Shown: piece by piece, positions 5,550-6,531 of the stretch | Layout of the letters: every line of letters starts with the position of its first letter | Numbering within the stretch: position 1 is the first letter of the stretch | From: JAWLBW01 sp041687475 | GTDB lineage: Bacteria > J088 > JAWLBW01 | Direction: 5' to 3' | DNA length: 6,531 nucleotides | NCBI GenBank assembly: GCA_041687475.1 | Contig: JAWLBW010000274.1 | Span: forward strand, 1-6,531 | The notes under the pieces: generated by a model | The model's database searches: none | The model's input: only the letters and a program-made list of their open reading frames with translations | What the model was told of the DNA's origin: nothing | Program-made: the position numbers and the translations under genes

Positions 5550-5555
5550 TATAGT
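5550..5555 (+). promoter_or_regulatory. Putative -10 element for the TPR gene
   Basis: TATAGT matches five of six bases of TATAAT and would start transcription near 5562, about 20 bases before the TPR ATG. No good -35 box lies at 16-18 bases; TTGCAC (5522-5527) is 22 bases away, which is too far. It is the only promoter-like element in the spacer and suggests the TPR gene is separate from the upstream operon. Confidence 0.35.
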
Positions 5556-5569
5556 ATTGAGAGTTCTTC

Positions 5570-5573
5570 GGAG
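5570..5573 (+). promoter_or_regulatory. Ribosome binding site deciding the TPR start
   Basis: GGAG lies 7 bases before the ATG at 5581. An in-frame ATG at 5557 would place this site inside the coding region, so 5581 is preferred. Confidence 0.65.
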
Positions 5574-5580
5574 TAGAAAT

Positions 5581-6057
5581 ATGGCCGAGCAGCAAAAAAG
5601 CGCCGCGGCATGGGTAAACGAAGGCGATGCAGCCTTTCGCGCACAGAATCACGAGGCAGCCCTCGACCACTATGAGAGCGCCCTTCAGGTCGACGAAGGC
5701 CATGAAGCCGCGTTGCTCAAACGCAACACCTGCCTCCATGTTCTGAGCCGGTTCGAAGAGGCCCTGGTGGCCGCCGAAGAAACCCTGCGGCACCATCCCC
5801 GTTCATCGGCCGCGTGGGTACAGAAGGGAGCGACCTTGGGCGCCCTCGATCAGTTGGCCGCATCACTGTACTGCTTTCAGGAAGCGCTTCAACACGACCC
5901 CGAAAATTCCCAAGCCATGTTCTTCAAGGCCATGGCCGAAGAGGGCATCGGACTGCTCGAAGAAGCCCGTGAGTCCTACCAGGCCTTCCTCGACGCCGCG
6001 CACCCCAGCCTCGAAGGCCAGATTCGTCACGCGCACGATCGCATTTCCCAGCTCTGA
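5581..6057 (+). CDS. Small tetratricopeptide (TPR) repeat protein
   Basis: 158 residues made almost wholly of four TPR units at about 8-41, 42-75, 76-109 and 110-143. Unit 1 has W11, G15, A27, Y31 and A34 at the consensus positions; unit 3 has W79, G83, F99, A102 and P107. Units 2 and 4 are weaker, though unit 2 keeps A61 and P73. There is no signal peptide, membrane segment or catalytic domain, so it is probably a soluble adaptor that binds a peptide or partner protein. Nothing in the sequence names that partner. The start at 5581 rests on the GGAG site upstream. It is 173 bases after the GST gene with its own -10-like element, so it is probably a separate transcription unit. No clear terminator follows it. 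Confidence 0.85.
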   Translation: MAEQQKSAAAWVNEGDAAFRAQNHEAALDHYESALQVDEGHEAALLKRNTCLHVLSRFEEALVAAEETLRHHPRSSAAWVQKGATLGALDQLAASLYCFQEALQHDPENSQAMFFKAMAEEGIGLLEEARESYQAFLDAAHPSLEGQIRHAHDRISQL

Positions 6058-6290
6058 GAAAACGGACGTATCGCTACCCATCACGTAGTCCTTTCTCGTG
6101 CTGACCTGACGCGCCGCAGACACCGGCGCGAGGCTTGCGCTTAGCCGGCAACAGCTGACCGTGCCGTTCAGCATGCCCCGGTCTCATACTGAAGACAGCG
6201 CGCCGTATGCAGGGTTTCGCGCAAAAGCTGTAGAACCCCGACATGCGCAAAACCGCGCTCTTCGCCCGAATGGAGAAGGGGAGGTCAACC
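6058..6290. other. Intergenic region with an imperfect palindrome
   Basis: No ORF with coding character, tRNA or strong terminator is visible in these 233 bases. An imperfect hairpin at 6154-6172 has arms GCTGACCG and CGTTCAGC, with one mismatch and a 3-base loop. The octamer GCGCAAAA occurs twice in direct orientation, at 6219-6226 and 6245-6252. Either could be a regulatory site for the downstream gene. I found no convincing -35/-10 pair. Confidence 0.3.
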
Positions 6291-6531
6291 ATGGCTGAGC
6301 AGCGTACCGAAGTTTTTCCCGAACCCGCAATGCGCAATGTACGGGCCCGTGCGACCGTCGAAGTCGAAGGACGCCATTTCGAAACAGCCGCCAGCGTTCC
6401 AGACGAATTACTGTCCGGCACCACCACAAGCGCCGAAGGAGCACGGCGCACGGAAGAACAGGCCAATCGAACGCACGACAAATCAACCGTCGACGAGGCT
6501 TCGGAAGAGTCTTTTCCCGCCAGCGACGCAC
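6291..6531 (+). CDS. Small acidic protein of unknown function with an EESFPASD motif, C-terminus cut
   Basis: The ATG at 6291 follows a strong GGGGAGGT site (6278-6285), and 80 codons stay open to the window edge. The visible part is hydrophilic and rich in Glu, Ala, Ser, Thr and Arg, without hydrophobic segments, so it is probably soluble and partly disordered. Residues 67-80 read VDEASEESFPASDA. From memory, an xEASxESFPASDPP-type segment recurs near the end of many small uncharacterised bacterial proteins; I know of no established function and cannot confirm the match here. Codon use and GC resemble the neighbouring genes. The right-hand end is missing, so full length and any further domain are unknown. 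Confidence 0.7.
   Translation, partial: MAEQRTEVFPEPAMRNVRARATVEVEGRHFETAASVPDELLSGTTTSAEGARRTEEQANRTHDKSTVDEASEESFPASDA

Overview
The window is about 60% GC, gene-dense, and carries nine protein-coding genes (two cut by the window edges). The lifestyle suggested is an aerobic or facultative Gram-negative-type bacterium: it has a glutathione S-transferase, FAD-dependent acyl-CoA dehydrogenases, an OsmC-family protein, TetR and ArsR regulators, and mostly clear GGAGG-type ribosome binding sites. I cannot assign a phylum from the sequence alone. I see no phage, transposon, CRISPR, tRNA or rRNA.

Left part (1-651, minus strand): an ArsR-family repressor with three cysteine pairs is followed by an OsmC-family gene that runs off the left edge. 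Only 9 bases separate them, and the OsmC ribosome binding site overlaps the ArsR stop codon, so they are almost certainly one operon. A perfect 6-4-6 inverted repeat sits over the ArsR start codon and its presumed -10 region and is the natural autoregulatory operator.

Centre (694-5407, plus strand): a divergent TetR-family repressor leads an apparent five-gene operon: TetR, two overlapping acyl-CoA dehydrogenase (ACAD) genes, an acetoacetate-decarboxylase-family enzyme, and a glutathione S-transferase. The two ACADs are complementary. The first keeps the cross-subunit FAD-binding segments but has Gly where the catalytic Glu should be and lacks the TEPxxGSD motif. The second has the Glu and TEPxxGSD but has lost the cross-subunit FAD segments. 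This is the pattern expected for an obligate heteromeric enzyme like the alpha2beta2 steroid-side-chain ACADs of actinobacteria. The operon probably oxidises an acyl-CoA, handles a beta-keto-acid-like intermediate with the decarboxylase-family enzyme, and uses the GST on an electrophile; the substrate is unknown. A perfect 12-bp hairpin whose loop is the decarboxylase stop codon separates that gene from the GST.

Right part (5408-6531): a 173-base spacer holds two different degenerate heptamer arrays. It is followed by a small four-repeat TPR protein with its own promoter-like -10 element, a 233-base gap, and the start of a small acidic protein of unknown function bearing an EESFPASD motif, cut by the right edge.

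Both divergent regulators (ArsR and TetR) lack ribosome binding sites and have -10-like hexamers that place transcription starts at or within a few bases of their ATG. They may be translated from leaderless mRNAs.
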